Shown here: positions 1-7,592 of the stretch, piece by piece
Layout of the letters: every line of letters starts with the position of its first letter
How positions within the stretch are numbered: position 1 is the first letter of the stretch
Assembly: GCA_031414695.1 (NCBI GenBank)
Contig: JANNWG010000066.1
Coordinates: 1 to 20,268 of the forward strand
Reading direction: 5' to 3'
Source of the DNA: UKL13-2 sp031414695
Lineage (GTDB): Bacteria; Pseudomonadota; Gammaproteobacteria; Burkholderiales; Usitatibacteraceae
DNA: 20,268 bases
Program-made: the position numbers and the translations under genes
Notes under the pieces: model-generated
What the model was told of the DNA's origin: nothing
What the model saw: the letters and a program-made list of their open reading frames with translations, nothing else
Databases searched by the model: none

Positions 1-18
1 CGTTGCGTAGTATTCATA

Positions 19-86
19 GGTGGGCGCAGATGTTTGTTTTGACACTCGCATCATGCCAGCAATGGTTGCGCCCACCTCTCTTTTTT
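19..86 (+). terminator. Stem-loop with 10-bp perfect stem, possible terminator
   Basis: GGTGGGCGCA (19-28) pairs perfectly with TGCGCCCACC (67-76), and a T-rich run follows (TCTC then six T at 81-86). The 38-nt interior can form two small side hairpins (29-32 with 49-52, and 56-58 with 63-65), giving a three-way junction. The loop is large for a classical Rho-independent terminator. It could end a transposase transcript arriving from the left, or be a structural part of the element end. Confidence 0.4.
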
Positions 87-120
87 ATGCACCCTGCGTA
101 AATAAATGTTCACATCCTTA

Positions 121-138
121 GGGTTTTGCAAGAGGCTC
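121..138 (+). repeat. 18-bp terminal inverted repeat (copy 1)
   Basis: GGGTTTTGCAAGAGGCTC. The exact reverse complement lies at 20129-20146. The flanking bases differ on both sides (A120 and T139 here do not match the complement of the far copy), so the shared sequence is exactly 18 bp. It is interpreted as the outer end of an insertion sequence whose body lies to the left. Confidence 0.7.
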
Positions 139-168
139 TAACGTAAGCATTTAACGAAAGTAAATATC

Positions 169-585
169 ATGGCACAGTATGAATTGATGGCGTCCTTCGC
201 GGGCTTTGATGATTTTCTAATCTACCTTGGTATTGCTTCGGTATTACTAGCCATCTTCATCGCCATCTATCTACGTATTACGCCTTATCGCGAAATTAAA
301 CTCATCCGTGAAGGCAATACGGCGGCGGCGTTTAGCTTGTCTGGCACAATTATCGGCATGGTGTTACCGCTCGCATCTGCACTCGAATTTAGCGTTGGCA
401 TCATTGATTTAGCAGTTTGGGCCACCATCGCTTTAGTAGTACAAATTTTAGTATTCATCATCGCGCGCATCGCTCTACCCAATATTGTTCAAGATATACC
501 TGAAGGCAAACAGGCCAGCGGTATTTTTCTAGGCGCAATCTCAATTGCAGCAGGGCTACTGAATGCGGCGGCAATGACTTATTAG
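169..585 (+). CDS. DUF350 (YjfL-type) integral membrane protein
   Basis: A 138-aa protein with four hydrophobic segments (roughly residues 18-38, 56-76, 81-104 and 117-135). The stretch with AAAFSLSGTIIGMVLPLASAL (residues 52-72, start of the second segment), followed by a D-x-x-x-W signature, is typical of DUF350 inner-membrane proteins such as E. coli YjfL, which are about 130 aa. Their biochemical role is unknown; some family members lie in stress operons. The ATG is preceded only by a weak purine stretch (CGAAAG). Its upstream region is just 30 bp before the presumed insertion-sequence boundary, so the native promoter may have been lost or replaced. The next small membrane gene follows after 21 bp and may be co-transcribed. 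Confidence 0.8.
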   Translation: MAQYELMASFAGFDDFLIYLGIASVLLAIFIAIYLRITPYREIKLIREGNTAAAFSLSGTIIGMVLPLASALEFSVGIIDLAVWATIALVVQILVFIIARIALPNIVQDIPEGKQASGIFLGAISIAAGLLNAAAMTY

Positions 586-606
586 TAGTATTTTTAGACA
601 TTACAA

Positions 607-963
607 GTGTCAGCGCTCCGTAATCAGAAAAATCCCGCTGCACAACCCATGAGTGGATGTCCACGCAGGAATTGGACATCGCTAATTATTAATGCGCTCA
701 TGTTTGGAACACTTTTGCCACTCGCTTTTTCTTGGCCTTTCACTCCGATTGATCACAAAGGATGGGGGATTTTGATCAGCAGTTGGTTAGTTGTAGTTTT
801 TTTTGCAGCGATTGGCTTTGTGCTGGACGAAATTAACAGGACCAATCAACATTTCGGCCAAAGGCGCTCGGTTGCGCTTTTGGCCTACGCAGCCATTGGT
901 TTAGCAGGGCTTTATTTTATTTATAAGACTAAAGCTATTTGGCTTCCACACTTCAGCTACTAG
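607..963 (+). CDS. Small hypothetical membrane protein
   Basis: A 118-aa product that I do not recognise. It has three probable membrane segments (about residues 26-44, 53-74 and 88-106), a basic N-terminus, and a short loop with DEINRTNQHFGQRR between the second and third segments. The open frame starts with GTG at 607; an in-frame ATG at 649 (residue 15) would still leave all three segments intact, and neither has a convincing ribosome-binding site. It lies 21 bp after the DUF350 gene on the same strand and converges on the IMPase-family gene, whose stop is 11 bp away. The shared strand and membrane nature suggest a two-gene unit with DUF350, but no function can be given. Confidence 0.6.
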   Translation: MSALRNQKNPAAQPMSGCPRRNWTSLIINALMFGTLLPLAFSWPFTPIDHKGWGILISSWLVVVFFAAIGFVLDEINRTNQHFGQRRSVALLAYAAIGLAGLYFIYKTKAIWLPHFSY

Positions 964-974
964 GCAATTCGCTT

Positions 975-1862
975 CTAGCAATGTCGCCGAACCCACTGTT
1001 TCCACTCCTCAAATAAATGAGGGTGACGCGCGGCAATAACGGGCTGCTCCCACATCGCACTTGGGTTGTCGGTCTGCCAATAATTATCATGCGTAATGGT
1101 GGCAATGCGGCCACCCGACTCCTCAAGTATTAGCGCACCAGCTGCGTAATCCCAGGGCCGCTCGCCCGCGTGTATGAAAATATCAGTGCGGCCTGCGGCC
1201 ATATGACACCACTGCAAAACCGATGCGCCGCTCTGGGTTGATTTGCGGTAAGGCGGCTGGTATCGGAGCGCTTGTTTTAGTTGGCCGAATTGCTTCAATT
1301 GTTTATAGCGGCCAATTTCACAATGTGCGTCGCATAATTTAATGCTCGGTTTTGCGACGATACGGTGATGATTTTCATACGCACCTTCGCCATGAGAGGC
1401 GAAAAAAATATCTTTGTTATTCGGGTCAAACACCAAGCCAAATTGGCTGCGACGCCGATACATGAGCGCGACAGATATGCCGAAATATTTTTTGCCCACC
1501 GCAAAATTACTCGTGCCATCAAGTGGGTCCACGCACCAAAGCCAATCGGCTTCTTGCCACAACTGTTGTTGTTCGTGCGCCAACATTTCTTCCCCCAACA
1601 CGGGGCAATCAAAAAAATCTGGCAGCACCGCAACGAGCGCGGCTTCGACTGCGCGGTCTGCTTCGGTCACTATCGAGCCATCTGCTTTACGCTCCACCGC
1701 GACGCGACGAAAGCGTGGCATTAACTCGGTATCGGCAATCAACGCTACCGCACGGGCGATTGGTTCAGCTAGCGTTAATAATGAAAACCCTAGTAACGGC
1801 GGGCTATTTGGCGAATTTATGGCTGGTGAGGCCGCACTAAGGTGAGTTTCAATTGCAGTCAC
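975..1862 (-). CDS. Inositol monophosphatase family phosphatase
   Basis: A 295-aa protein of the Mg2+/Li+-dependent phosphatase superfamily. The metal-binding motifs are present: the LGEE stretch (residues 89-92), DPLDGTSNF (112-120; D112 and D115 are expected ligands) and WDYAAG (237-242, D238). VTEADRAVE at 65-73 follows the family N-terminal pattern. Family members hydrolyse inositol phosphates, histidinol phosphate (HisN) or 3'-phosphoadenosine phosphates (CysQ), and sequence alone does not decide which applies here. Length is slightly above the usual 260-270 aa, because of an N-terminal extension of about 25 residues that begins at the only plausible start codon in frame, a GTG. The gene diverges from rsmE across 138 bp, and its 3' end converges on the small membrane gene at 607-963. 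Confidence 0.85.
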   Translation of the reverse strand: MTAIETHLSAASPAINSPNSPPLLGFSLLTLAEPIARAVALIADTELMPRFRRVAVERKADGSIVTEADRAVEAALVAVLPDFFDCPVLGEEMLAHEQQQLWQEADWLWCVDPLDGTSNFAVGKKYFGISVALMYRRRSQFGLVFDPNNKDIFFASHGEGAYENHHRIVAKPSIKLCDAHCEIGRYKQLKQFGQLKQALRYQPPYRKSTQSGASVLQWCHMAAGRTDIFIHAGERPWDYAAGALILEESGGRIATITHDNYWQTDNPSAMWEQPVIAARHPHLFEEWKQWVRRHC

Positions 1863-1914
1863 GGGAATACCAAGTTACAGATTCAATTTTGTTTTACAAT
1901 TTTTTTATATTATG

Positions 1915-1929
1915 GCGCTATGATAGCGC
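1915..1929. promoter_or_regulatory. Perfect short palindrome between divergent genes
   Basis: GCGCTA, loop TGA, TAGCGC form a perfect 6-bp inverted repeat in the middle of the 138-bp gap between the phosphatase gene and rsmE. Just upstream lies a very AT-rich stretch (1882-1913) with a TATATT (1906-1911) that could be a -10 box; the best -35 partner (TTCAAT at 1882-1887) is poor. It could be an operator or a small RNA hairpin in the rsmE leader. Support is positional only. Confidence 0.3.
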
Positions 1930-2000
1930 TTCAACACGCTCCTTCAATAAACGCCTTCAACAAGCCCCCTCAACACAACCAACACTGCGATCAATCATCA

Positions 2001-2747
2001 ATGCCACCGCGATTTTTTTGCCAAGCGCGTTTACCGCGCAGCCATTTTCCAAAATCATTGGCGCTTGATGACACCGCCGCGCAGCATGTTCGCGTATTGC
2101 GTCTCGCCATCGGCGATGCTGTTACGCTGTTTAATGGCGATGACGGTGAAGCGACCGCGTTCATAAAAACGCTCGACAAAAAAAATGTCAGCGTGGAAAT
2201 TTCGGCATGGCGCGCCATTTCACGCGAGTCGCCGCTCAACATAACGCTCATGCAATCGTTGGCGACTGGCGACAAAATGGATTTGATTATTCAAAAAGCG
2301 GTTGAGCTTGGCGTGACTTCTATCGTGCCCATACGAGCGGCTCGCAGCACCTTAAAGCTAGATAGCGAACGCGCCGAAAAGCGCGTAACGCATTGGCGCG
2401 GCGTGGCGATTGCCGCATCTGAGCAATGTGGTCGCAATGTCGTGGCCGCAATTAGCGCAATACAATCCTTTGATGAAAGCCTAATATCGACGGCCACTTT
2501 GGGCATATTACACCCCGAAACAGCCGCCAATAATAGTGTTTCACTTTTACAATGGGCTAAACGCCACGCTGACAAACCACTGACAATTTTGGTAGGGCCT
2601 GAAGGCGGCTTTACAGAGGCAGAGGTTACAAATGCGGTCAGCAAGGGCGCTACTGTCATCGGCCTAGGTCAACGCGTATTACGAACAGAGACAGCAGGGT
2701 TGGCGGCGCTGGCAATTTTGCAATCGCAACTTGGCGACCTTGGCTGA
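2001..2747 (+). CDS. rsmE: 16S rRNA (uracil1498-N3)-methyltransferase RsmE
   Basis: A 248-aa SPOUT-class methyltransferase that uses S-adenosylmethionine to methylate U1498 of 16S rRNA. An N-terminal PUA-like region (about 1-70, beginning MPPRFF as in many RsmE proteins) is followed by the SPOUT fold. Diagnostic motifs are SEQCGR (140-145), LVGPEGGFT (197-205) and LGQRVLRTETA (222-232), the trefoil-knot cofactor site. The frame stays open upstream to 1842, but the ATG at 2001 gives the normal family length and N-terminus; starting at 1842 would add 53 unrelated residues and overlap the divergent gene. No clear Shine-Dalgarno is seen. argA begins 13 bp after the stop, so the two are probably co-transcribed. 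Confidence 0.93.
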   Translation: MPPRFFCQARLPRSHFPKSLALDDTAAQHVRVLRLAIGDAVTLFNGDDGEATAFIKTLDKKNVSVEISAWRAISRESPLNITLMQSLATGDKMDLIIQKAVELGVTSIVPIRAARSTLKLDSERAEKRVTHWRGVAIAASEQCGRNVVAAISAIQSFDESLISTATLGILHPETAANNSVSLLQWAKRHADKPLTILVGPEGGFTEAEVTNAVSKGATVIGLGQRVLRTETAGLAALAILQSQLGDLG

Positions 2748-2760
2748 TAAACTTCACCTT

Positions 2761-4086
2761 ATGCCCAAATTAGACACCAAAAAATTAGAAGCCTTCGTTA
2801 AGTGGTTCCGCTCGGCCACGCCATTTATTCATGAATTCGGCGAGCGCACCATCGTCATTGCCTTCGGCGGTGAAGTTTTAACCGACGGTGAAATGATGCA
2901 GTTAGCGCACGACATTAATGTGCTGGTCAGCTTAGAAATTCGCGTGGTGCTAGTGCACGGCACGCGTCCGCAAATTGAGGATCAACTTCGCCAACACGGT
3001 GTTGCTTCAAGGTATGCCGAAGGCCGTCGCGTAACAGATGCTGACGGGTTGCGCTGCGTGAAAGAAGCCAACGGCATTGTGAGAATGGAGATTGAGGCAA
3101 CACTCTCAACTGAATTAGCCAACTCACCGATGGCAGGCGCGGATATTCGTGTGGCCTCGGGTAATTTTATTACCGCTAAGCCATTTGGCGTGCGGAATGG
3201 CATTGATTTTATGCACACTGGTGAAGTGCGTAAGGTCGATGTCGAAGGCATTACGCGTCGTCTAGATGATGATGAAGTGGTGCTGCTGTCACCGATTGGA
3301 TTTTCCCCAACTGGTGATATTTTTAATTGCACATTAGAAGACGTTGCGACGTCGGTCGCTATTGCCATGAAGGCAGAGAAATTAATTTTTCTCACCGAAA
3401 CGATGGGTGCGACAGATGCAAAATCAAAACTCATCAGCGAAATAACCGCGCAGCAAGCGCAGGATTTACTCACGGGCTCCACGCAAGCTGAAGACATTCG
3501 CTACTATCTGCCTGCCGCTATCCGCGCTGTGCGCGAAGGTGTAAAGCGCGCGCACTTGATTAGCCGACGTATTGATGGCGCGATACTCATGGAGCTTTTT
3601 ACCCATCACGGTATTGGCACCATGGTGGTGCTGGAGTCACCAGACAAGCTGCGTGACGCCACAGTCGCCGATGTTGATGGCATCATGGCCTTGATTGATC
3701 CCCTGGCTGAGCGTGGCGTGTTAGTTGCGCGCACACGAGAATCAATTGAGCAAGAAATTGATCGCTTTATTGTGTTGGCACATGATGAAGAAGTCATTGG
3801 CTGTGCGGCGATGAATCCTTACGCAAGTGAAAAATTAGTCGAGCTTGCATGCCTCGCGGTCAATCCGTTTTATCGCGATGGCGGCAGAGGCGAGCGTATT
3901 TTGGCGTATGTTGAAAAACGTGCAAAAGAGCGTAATTTCAAAACCGTTTTTGTCCTCTCAACCCAAACTACCCAATGGTTTGTTGAACGCGGCTTTAGCG
4001 AAGCCGACACACAAGCGCTACCGATGGAGCGTCAAGCGCGCTATAACCGCGAACGCAATTCCAAGGTTTATACCAAATCACTTTAA
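2761..4086 (+). CDS. argA: N-acetylglutamate synthase ArgA
   Basis: A 441-aa amino-acid N-acetyltransferase that acetylates glutamate with acetyl-CoA, the first step of arginine biosynthesis. It has the classical fused layout: an amino-acid-kinase-like domain (about 20-290; FGGEVL, VVLVHGTRPQIE at 62-73, and the LSPIGFSPTGDIFN stretch near 186-199) and a C-terminal GNAT domain (about 298-440) with the acetyl-CoA loop YRDGGRGERI (371-380) and TQWFVERGF (404-412). The first domain usually senses arginine for feedback inhibition. The ATG at 2761 gives the usual length (E. coli ArgA has 443 aa); an in-frame TTG at 2731 would overlap rsmE and add ten residues. yggX follows after 22 bp, an arrangement common in betaproteobacteria. 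Confidence 0.95.
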   Translation: MPKLDTKKLEAFVKWFRSATPFIHEFGERTIVIAFGGEVLTDGEMMQLAHDINVLVSLEIRVVLVHGTRPQIEDQLRQHGVASRYAEGRRVTDADGLRCVKEANGIVRMEIEATLSTELANSPMAGADIRVASGNFITAKPFGVRNGIDFMHTGEVRKVDVEGITRRLDDDEVVLLSPIGFSPTGDIFNCTLEDVATSVAIAMKAEKLIFLTETMGATDAKSKLISEITAQQAQDLLTGSTQAEDIRYYLPAAIRAVREGVKRAHLISRRIDGAILMELFTHHGIGTMVVLESPDKLRDATVADVDGIMALIDPLAERGVLVARTRESIEQEIDRFIVLAHDEEVIGCAAMNPYASEKLVELACLAVNPFYRDGGRGERILAYVEKRAKERNFKTVFVLSTQTTQWFVERGFSEADTQALPMERQARYNRERNSKVYTKSL

Positions 4087-4108
4087 CCTCAGAACGTCAG
4101 GATTATTT

Positions 4109-4381
4109 ATGTCTCGCACCGTGCAATGCGTCAAACTCAAAACCGAATCCGAAGGACTCGATTACCCGCCCTACCCCGGCCCGCTTGGCAAACGCATCTA
4201 TGAAGAAGTTTCCAAAGCCGCGTGGAAAACATGGCTGGAAGACCAAAAACGGTTGGTGAATGAAAACCGTCTGAATCTTGCCGATCAAAAAGCACGCAAA
4301 TATTTAGAAGAACAAATGGTTAGGAATTTTTTTGGCGACGGTGCTGATCAAGCAACCGGCTATGTGCCGCCTGCTGCCTAA
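4109..4381 (+). CDS. yggX: Fe(2+)-trafficking / oxidative damage protein YggX
   Basis: A 90-aa small cytosolic protein of the YggX family, which protects iron-sulfur clusters from oxidative damage and is linked to iron trafficking. The N-terminus MSRTVQCVKL with the conserved Cys7, the LDYPPYPGPLG stretch (23-33), the W-x-x-W region and the NENRLNLAD segment are all family hallmarks, and the length is exactly normal. An AGGA purine patch ends 6 bases before the ATG. The frame is open far upstream into argA, but only this ATG gives the family N-terminus. It lies 22 bp after argA and 43 bp before the terminator at 4425-4460, so it is the last gene of the rsmE-argA-yggX unit. Confidence 0.94.
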   Translation: MSRTVQCVKLKTESEGLDYPPYPGPLGKRIYEEVSKAAWKTWLEDQKRLVNENRLNLADQKARKYLEEQMVRNFFGDGADQATGYVPPAA

Positions 4382-4424
4382 GTTTTGCCATAAATCTGCG
4401 TTAAATCCTCCTGAAATTCAGGCG

Positions 4425-4460
4425 AAAAAAAACGCTAGCGGCAATCGCTAGCGTTTTTTT
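4425..4460. terminator. Bidirectional Rho-independent terminator between yggX and phoU
   Basis: Arms AACGCTAGCG (4431-4440) and CGCTAGCGTT (4446-4455) pair perfectly around a 5-nt loop. An A-tract precedes the hairpin (4425-4432) and a T-tract ends it (4454-4460), so it can terminate transcription in both directions. It sits between the convergent yggX and phoU genes, 10 bp from the phoU stop codon. Confidence 0.93.
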
Positions 4461-4470
4461 ATTTCTACGA

Positions 4471-5178
4471 TTACTCTTCGGCGGCAACCCGCTCAAGCTC
4501 TTCGGTCGTAATATGACGCACGTCTTTGCCTTTAACCAAATACACCACGTATTCGCTCATGTTTTTAGAATGATCCCCAATACGCTCAATGGCTTTAGCG
4601 ATAAACAAAATATCAATAGAGGCAGAGATAGTCCGTGGGTCTTCCATCATAAATGTCACGAGCTGACGCAATATCGCGCGGAAACGCTCATCAACCTCTT
4701 CGTCTTGACGCACTACTTTTGCCGCTGCTGCCACATCTAGTCTGGCGAACGCATCCAGTGAAGTTCTTAACATCTCAAGGGCTAAATTGCAGGCATAGCG
4801 CACATCGGCAATGCGCGCATTGACGCGAATATCAGCTTGGTGAATTTGCTTGGCCATGCGCGCAATTTTTTGGGCTTCGTCACCGATGCGCTCAAGGTCA
4901 GTAATCGTTTTAACTACCGCCATCACCATGCGTAAATCTGAGGCGGTTGGCTGACGCTTGGCGATGATATGTGTGCAATCGTCATCAATACCAACTTCCA
5001 GCGCATTCACGCGATGGTCGTCCGCAATCACCTGATCTGCTAACTTGATGTCGCCGTTAATAAGTACTTCCATTGCGCGGGTAATTTGCTGCTCAACCAA
5101 TCCACCCATTTGCAATACGCGGGAGCGCACTGCTTCGAGTTCAGCATCAAATTTTTTCGAGATATGTTCGTTAGCCAT
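4471..5178 (-). CDS. phoU: Phosphate signalling regulator PhoU
   Basis: A 235-aa cytoplasmic all-helical protein with two PhoU repeats. Each carries the metal-binding ERIGD-type motif: DLERIGDEAQ (94-103) and AIERIGDHSKN (196-206). AKRQPTASDLR (73-83) is also characteristic. PhoU restrains the PhoR-PhoB response and the Pst phosphate transporter. No pst genes are in the window; in this organism phoU sits downstream of rpiA on the same strand, separated by 114 bp. The ATG has a purine-rich site (AGAAAGAAAAG) directly upstream. The leader holds a 7-bp hairpin and a tandem repeat, listed separately. Transcription ends at the shared terminator at 4425-4460. Confidence 0.94.
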   Translation of the reverse strand: MANEHISKKFDAELEAVRSRVLQMGGLVEQQITRAMEVLINGDIKLADQVIADDHRVNALEVGIDDDCTHIIAKRQPTASDLRMVMAVVKTITDLERIGDEAQKIARMAKQIHQADIRVNARIADVRYACNLALEMLRTSLDAFARLDVAAAAKVVRQDEEVDERFRAILRQLVTFMMEDPRTISASIDILFIAKAIERIGDHSKNMSEYVVYLVKGKDVRHITTEELERVAAEE

Positions 5179-5194
5179 TCTTTTCTTTCTATTC

Positions 5195-5215
5195 AGATGC
5201 GTCTAATACGCATCT
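5195..5215 (-). other. Hairpin in the phoU leader
   Basis: AGATGCG (5195-5201) and CGCATCT (5209-5215) pair perfectly around a 7-nt loop. It ends 16 bp upstream of the phoU start, immediately before the purine-rich ribosome-binding site. On the plus strand a T-rich run follows, but no plus-strand gene needs a terminator here, so a leader structure or a protein-binding site in the phoU 5' region is more likely. Confidence 0.45.
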
Positions 5216-5244
5216 TTGGTTTTTTTAGCATCTTTAGTTTTTTA
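5210..5244. repeat. Imperfect tandem direct repeat (18 + 17 bp) upstream of phoU
   Basis: Unit 1 (5210-5227) is GCATCTTTGG followed by seven T and A. Unit 2 (5228-5244) is GCATCTTTAG followed by six T and A. A third GCA begins at 5245. The units differ by one substitution and one T. The first unit overlaps the right arm of the leader hairpin. The repeat does not match the Pho box consensus that I know. Confidence 0.6.
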
Positions 5245-5292
5245 GCAAAGCTGAGTGTATGTGCCAATTATGACGAAACGGTGACAACAACC

Positions 5293-5976
5293 TCAGCGTT
5301 TGATTTTCTCAACTCCCGTTGCGGTTGCCAATAACAATATATCCGCACCACGTCTGGCAAAAAGCCCGTTGGTCACCACACCTGGTATTTGATTAAGCTC
5401 GGTCTCCATTAACGGCGGATTCACAATTGACATACCGTGCACATCTAAAATCCAATTGCCGTTATCAGTCAACACCGCTTTATTGTCTTTCATTCGCCAC
5501 TCAGGATGCCCGCCAAGTTTGACAATTTCACGCGCCACAAAGCTGCGCGCCATCGGGATTACTTCAACTGGCAGCGGAAAATTACCCAGCACATCAACCA
5601 GCTTGGTTTCATCGGCCACGCAAACAAAAAATTGCGATGCGCCTGCAATGATTTTTTCGCGCGTTAATGCTGCACCACCGCCTTTGATCATTGCCAGATG
5701 CCGCGTGACTTCATCCGCGCCATCGACATACACGGCGAGTGGGCCAGCATCATTTAGCTCGATCACGTCTATACCGCCCGCTTTAAGGCGCTCGGTGGAG
5801 GCAAGTGAGCTGGATACTGCCGCTTTAACGCGGTCACGAATTTGAATTAACTCATCAATAAAAAAATTGACGGTAGAGCCAGTACCAACACCAATAATGG
5901 CATTGTCGGGCACATAAGCCATGGCCGCCTTGGCAGCAGCCGCTTTTAAAGTGTTTTGGGTAAGATTTGATGTCAT
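5293..5976 (-). CDS. rpiA: Ribose-5-phosphate isomerase A
   Basis: A 227-aa enzyme that interconverts ribose 5-phosphate and ribulose 5-phosphate in the non-oxidative pentose phosphate pathway. The conserved motifs are GTGSTVNFF (31-39), VDGADE (84-89) and KGGGAALTREK (98-108, with the catalytic-base glutamate at 107), plus LDVHGM and NPPLMETELNQIPGVV near the C-terminus. The ATG at 5976 gives nearly the family length (E. coli 219 aa); an upstream in-frame ATG at 6021 would add 15 residues with no match to the family start and would leave only 27 bp to ilvA. It is divergent from ilvA and lies upstream of phoU on the same strand. Confidence 0.94.
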   Translation of the reverse strand: MTSNLTQNTLKAAAAKAAMAYVPDNAIIGVGTGSTVNFFIDELIQIRDRVKAAVSSSLASTERLKAGGIDVIELNDAGPLAVYVDGADEVTRHLAMIKGGGAALTREKIIAGASQFFVCVADETKLVDVLGNFPLPVEVIPMARSFVAREIVKLGGHPEWRMKDNKAVLTDNGNWILDVHGMSIVNPPLMETELNQIPGVVTNGLFARRGADILLLATATGVEKIKR

Positions 5977-6048
5977 CTCGCTAGGATAGCGAATTTCTTG
6001 GTACATTGGTGGATACGACATGAATCAACCCTTTTGCTTGTGCCAAAT

Positions 6049-7560
6049 ATGCCCACTGACTACTTAAAAAAAATCCTCCAAGCCCGCGTTTATGATGTTG
6101 CTATTGAGTCACCCTTAGAGCGTGCCAACGGCATTTCTGAAGCACTCAACAATACGATTTTGTTGAAACGCGAAGACTTGCAGCCAGTCTTTTCATTCAA
6201 GCTGCGCGGCGCCTATAACAAAATGGTGCATCTGAGCCCATCTGAGCTAAAGCGCGGCGTTATTTGCGCCTCTGCAGGCAATCACGCGCAAGGTGTGGCG
6301 TTAGCGGCAGAGAAATTAGGCTGCAAAGCTACCATCGTCATGCCCACCACCACGCCCAATATCAAGGTAGATGCAGTCAAGCGGCGCGGTGCTACTGTAG
6401 TGCTGCACGGTGACAGCTATCACGAGGCTGGGCTCTTCGCTAAAAAATTAAGCGCTACTAAAAAACTCACTTACGTACACCCTTACGACGATCCACTGGT
6501 TATCGCAGGGCAAGGCACCATCGGCATGGAAATATTGCGCCAATTTCAGCATCCAATTGATGCCGTATTTGTGCCTGTGGGTGGCGGCGGTTTGATAGCC
6601 GGTATTGCCGCCTATATCAAGGCGCTCTCGCCCAACACTAAAATCATTGGCGTTGAGCCTGTAGATTCAAACGCGATGAGTGCATCACTCAAAGCAGGCA
6701 AACGCGTAACGCTCGCACATGTGAATCTATTTGCTGACGGTGTGGCGGTAAAAGAAGTCGGTGAGGAAACATTTCGCCTCGCAAAAAAATTAGTTGATGA
6801 AATGGTGCTGGTCACCACCGACGAAATTTGTGCGGCAATTAAGGATATTTTTCAAGATACCCGCGCGGTGATGGAGCCATCAGGCGGCTTGGCGCTGGCA
6901 GGGATTAAACGCTACATAGACAAAAACAAGACCAAAAATAAGACTTATGTGGCGATTTGCTGTGGCGCGAATATGAATTTTGACCGCCTCCGGTTTGTTG
7001 CAGAACGCGCGCTAGTCGGCGAGCATCACGAAGCTTTATTAGCCGTAACTGTGCCTGAAACACGCGGTTCGTTCAAACGGTTTTGCGAATCCATTGGGCC
7101 GCGCAATATTACTGAATTCACCTACCGCATTGCTGACGCTAAGGCCGCGCATGTGTTTGTTGGTGTCACGATTAAGGGCCGCGATGAGCCTAAAAAATTA
7201 GTCGCTCACTTTAAGAAAAACGGCTTTCCGGCGATTGATTTATCAAATGACGAGATGGCAAAGTTGCACGTGCGCCACTTGGTTGGCGGGCATTCGCCGT
7301 TAGCCCAAGGTGAGCTAATGTATCGTTTCGAATTTCCCGAACGTCCTGGCGCCTTGGTGCAATTTTTGACAAGCATGTCGCCGAACTGGAACATCAGTCT
7401 ATTTCATTATCGTAATCATGGCGCGGATGTAGGGCGAATTTTAATTGGCCTGCAAGTACCAAAAAACGAGCAAGCACGATTTGATAAATTTCTTGCTTCT
7501 TTAGGTTACGAGTACGCTAATGAAACCAATAATCCCGCTTACCAATTATTTTTAAAGTAG
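6049..7560 (+). CDS. ilvA: Threonine ammonia-lyase (biosynthetic) IlvA
   Basis: A 503-aa PLP-dependent threonine deaminase that forms 2-oxobutanoate, the first step of isoleucine biosynthesis. The catalytic domain (about 1-320) has the PLP lysine K51 in SFKLRGAYNK, SAGNHAQG (75-82) and the phosphate-binding glycine loop GGGGL (178-182). Two ACT-like regulatory domains follow (about 326-400 and 421-490), the layout of the isoleucine-inhibited biosynthetic enzyme rather than the short catabolic TdcB. The ATG at 6049 (MPTDYLKKIL) matches the usual start; a further upstream in-frame start at 5998 would overlap the rpiA start region. No strong Shine-Dalgarno is visible. The next gene starts 32 bp after the stop. 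Confidence 0.96.
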   Translation: MPTDYLKKILQARVYDVAIESPLERANGISEALNNTILLKREDLQPVFSFKLRGAYNKMVHLSPSELKRGVICASAGNHAQGVALAAEKLGCKATIVMPTTTPNIKVDAVKRRGATVVLHGDSYHEAGLFAKKLSATKKLTYVHPYDDPLVIAGQGTIGMEILRQFQHPIDAVFVPVGGGGLIAGIAAYIKALSPNTKIIGVEPVDSNAMSASLKAGKRVTLAHVNLFADGVAVKEVGEETFRLAKKLVDEMVLVTTDEICAAIKDIFQDTRAVMEPSGGLALAGIKRYIDKNKTKNKTYVAICCGANMNFDRLRFVAERALVGEHHEALLAVTVPETRGSFKRFCESIGPRNITEFTYRIADAKAAHVFVGVTIKGRDEPKKLVAHFKKNGFPAIDLSNDEMAKLHVRHLVGGHSPLAQGELMYRFEFPERPGALVQFLTSMSPNWNISLFHYRNHGADVGRILIGLQVPKNEQARFDKFLASLGYEYANETNNPAYQLFLK

Positions 7561-7592
7561 CCGCAATCATTAAGACCAACAGGAGCAACGCG

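Larger units (their letters stand above)
1..138. mobile_element. Probable right end of an insertion sequence (partial)
   Basis: This 138-bp edge ends with an 18-bp sequence (121-138) that recurs exactly, in inverted orientation, at 20129-20146 near the other edge. The match stops abruptly on both sides, as expected for terminal inverted repeats of one element. No transposase is recognisable in this short piece: the plus-strand frame open from position 1 stops at 42 and the frame open from position 3 stops at 101. The first host gene starts only 30 bp beyond the boundary. The IS family is not identified; the ends faintly recall IS5-like elements, but that is an impression only. The target-site duplication cannot be tested because the other end lies outside the window. 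Confidence 0.5.

Noticed and set aside
1842..2000. N-terminal extension of RsmE from an earlier start
   Set aside because: The added 53 residues have no family match, span the AT-rich promoter-like DNA and overlap the divergent phosphatase start.
2731..2760. TTG start for ArgA overlapping rsmE
   Set aside because: The ATG at 2761 gives the standard length; the extra ten residues have no match to ArgA N-termini and no ribosome-binding site favours the TTG.
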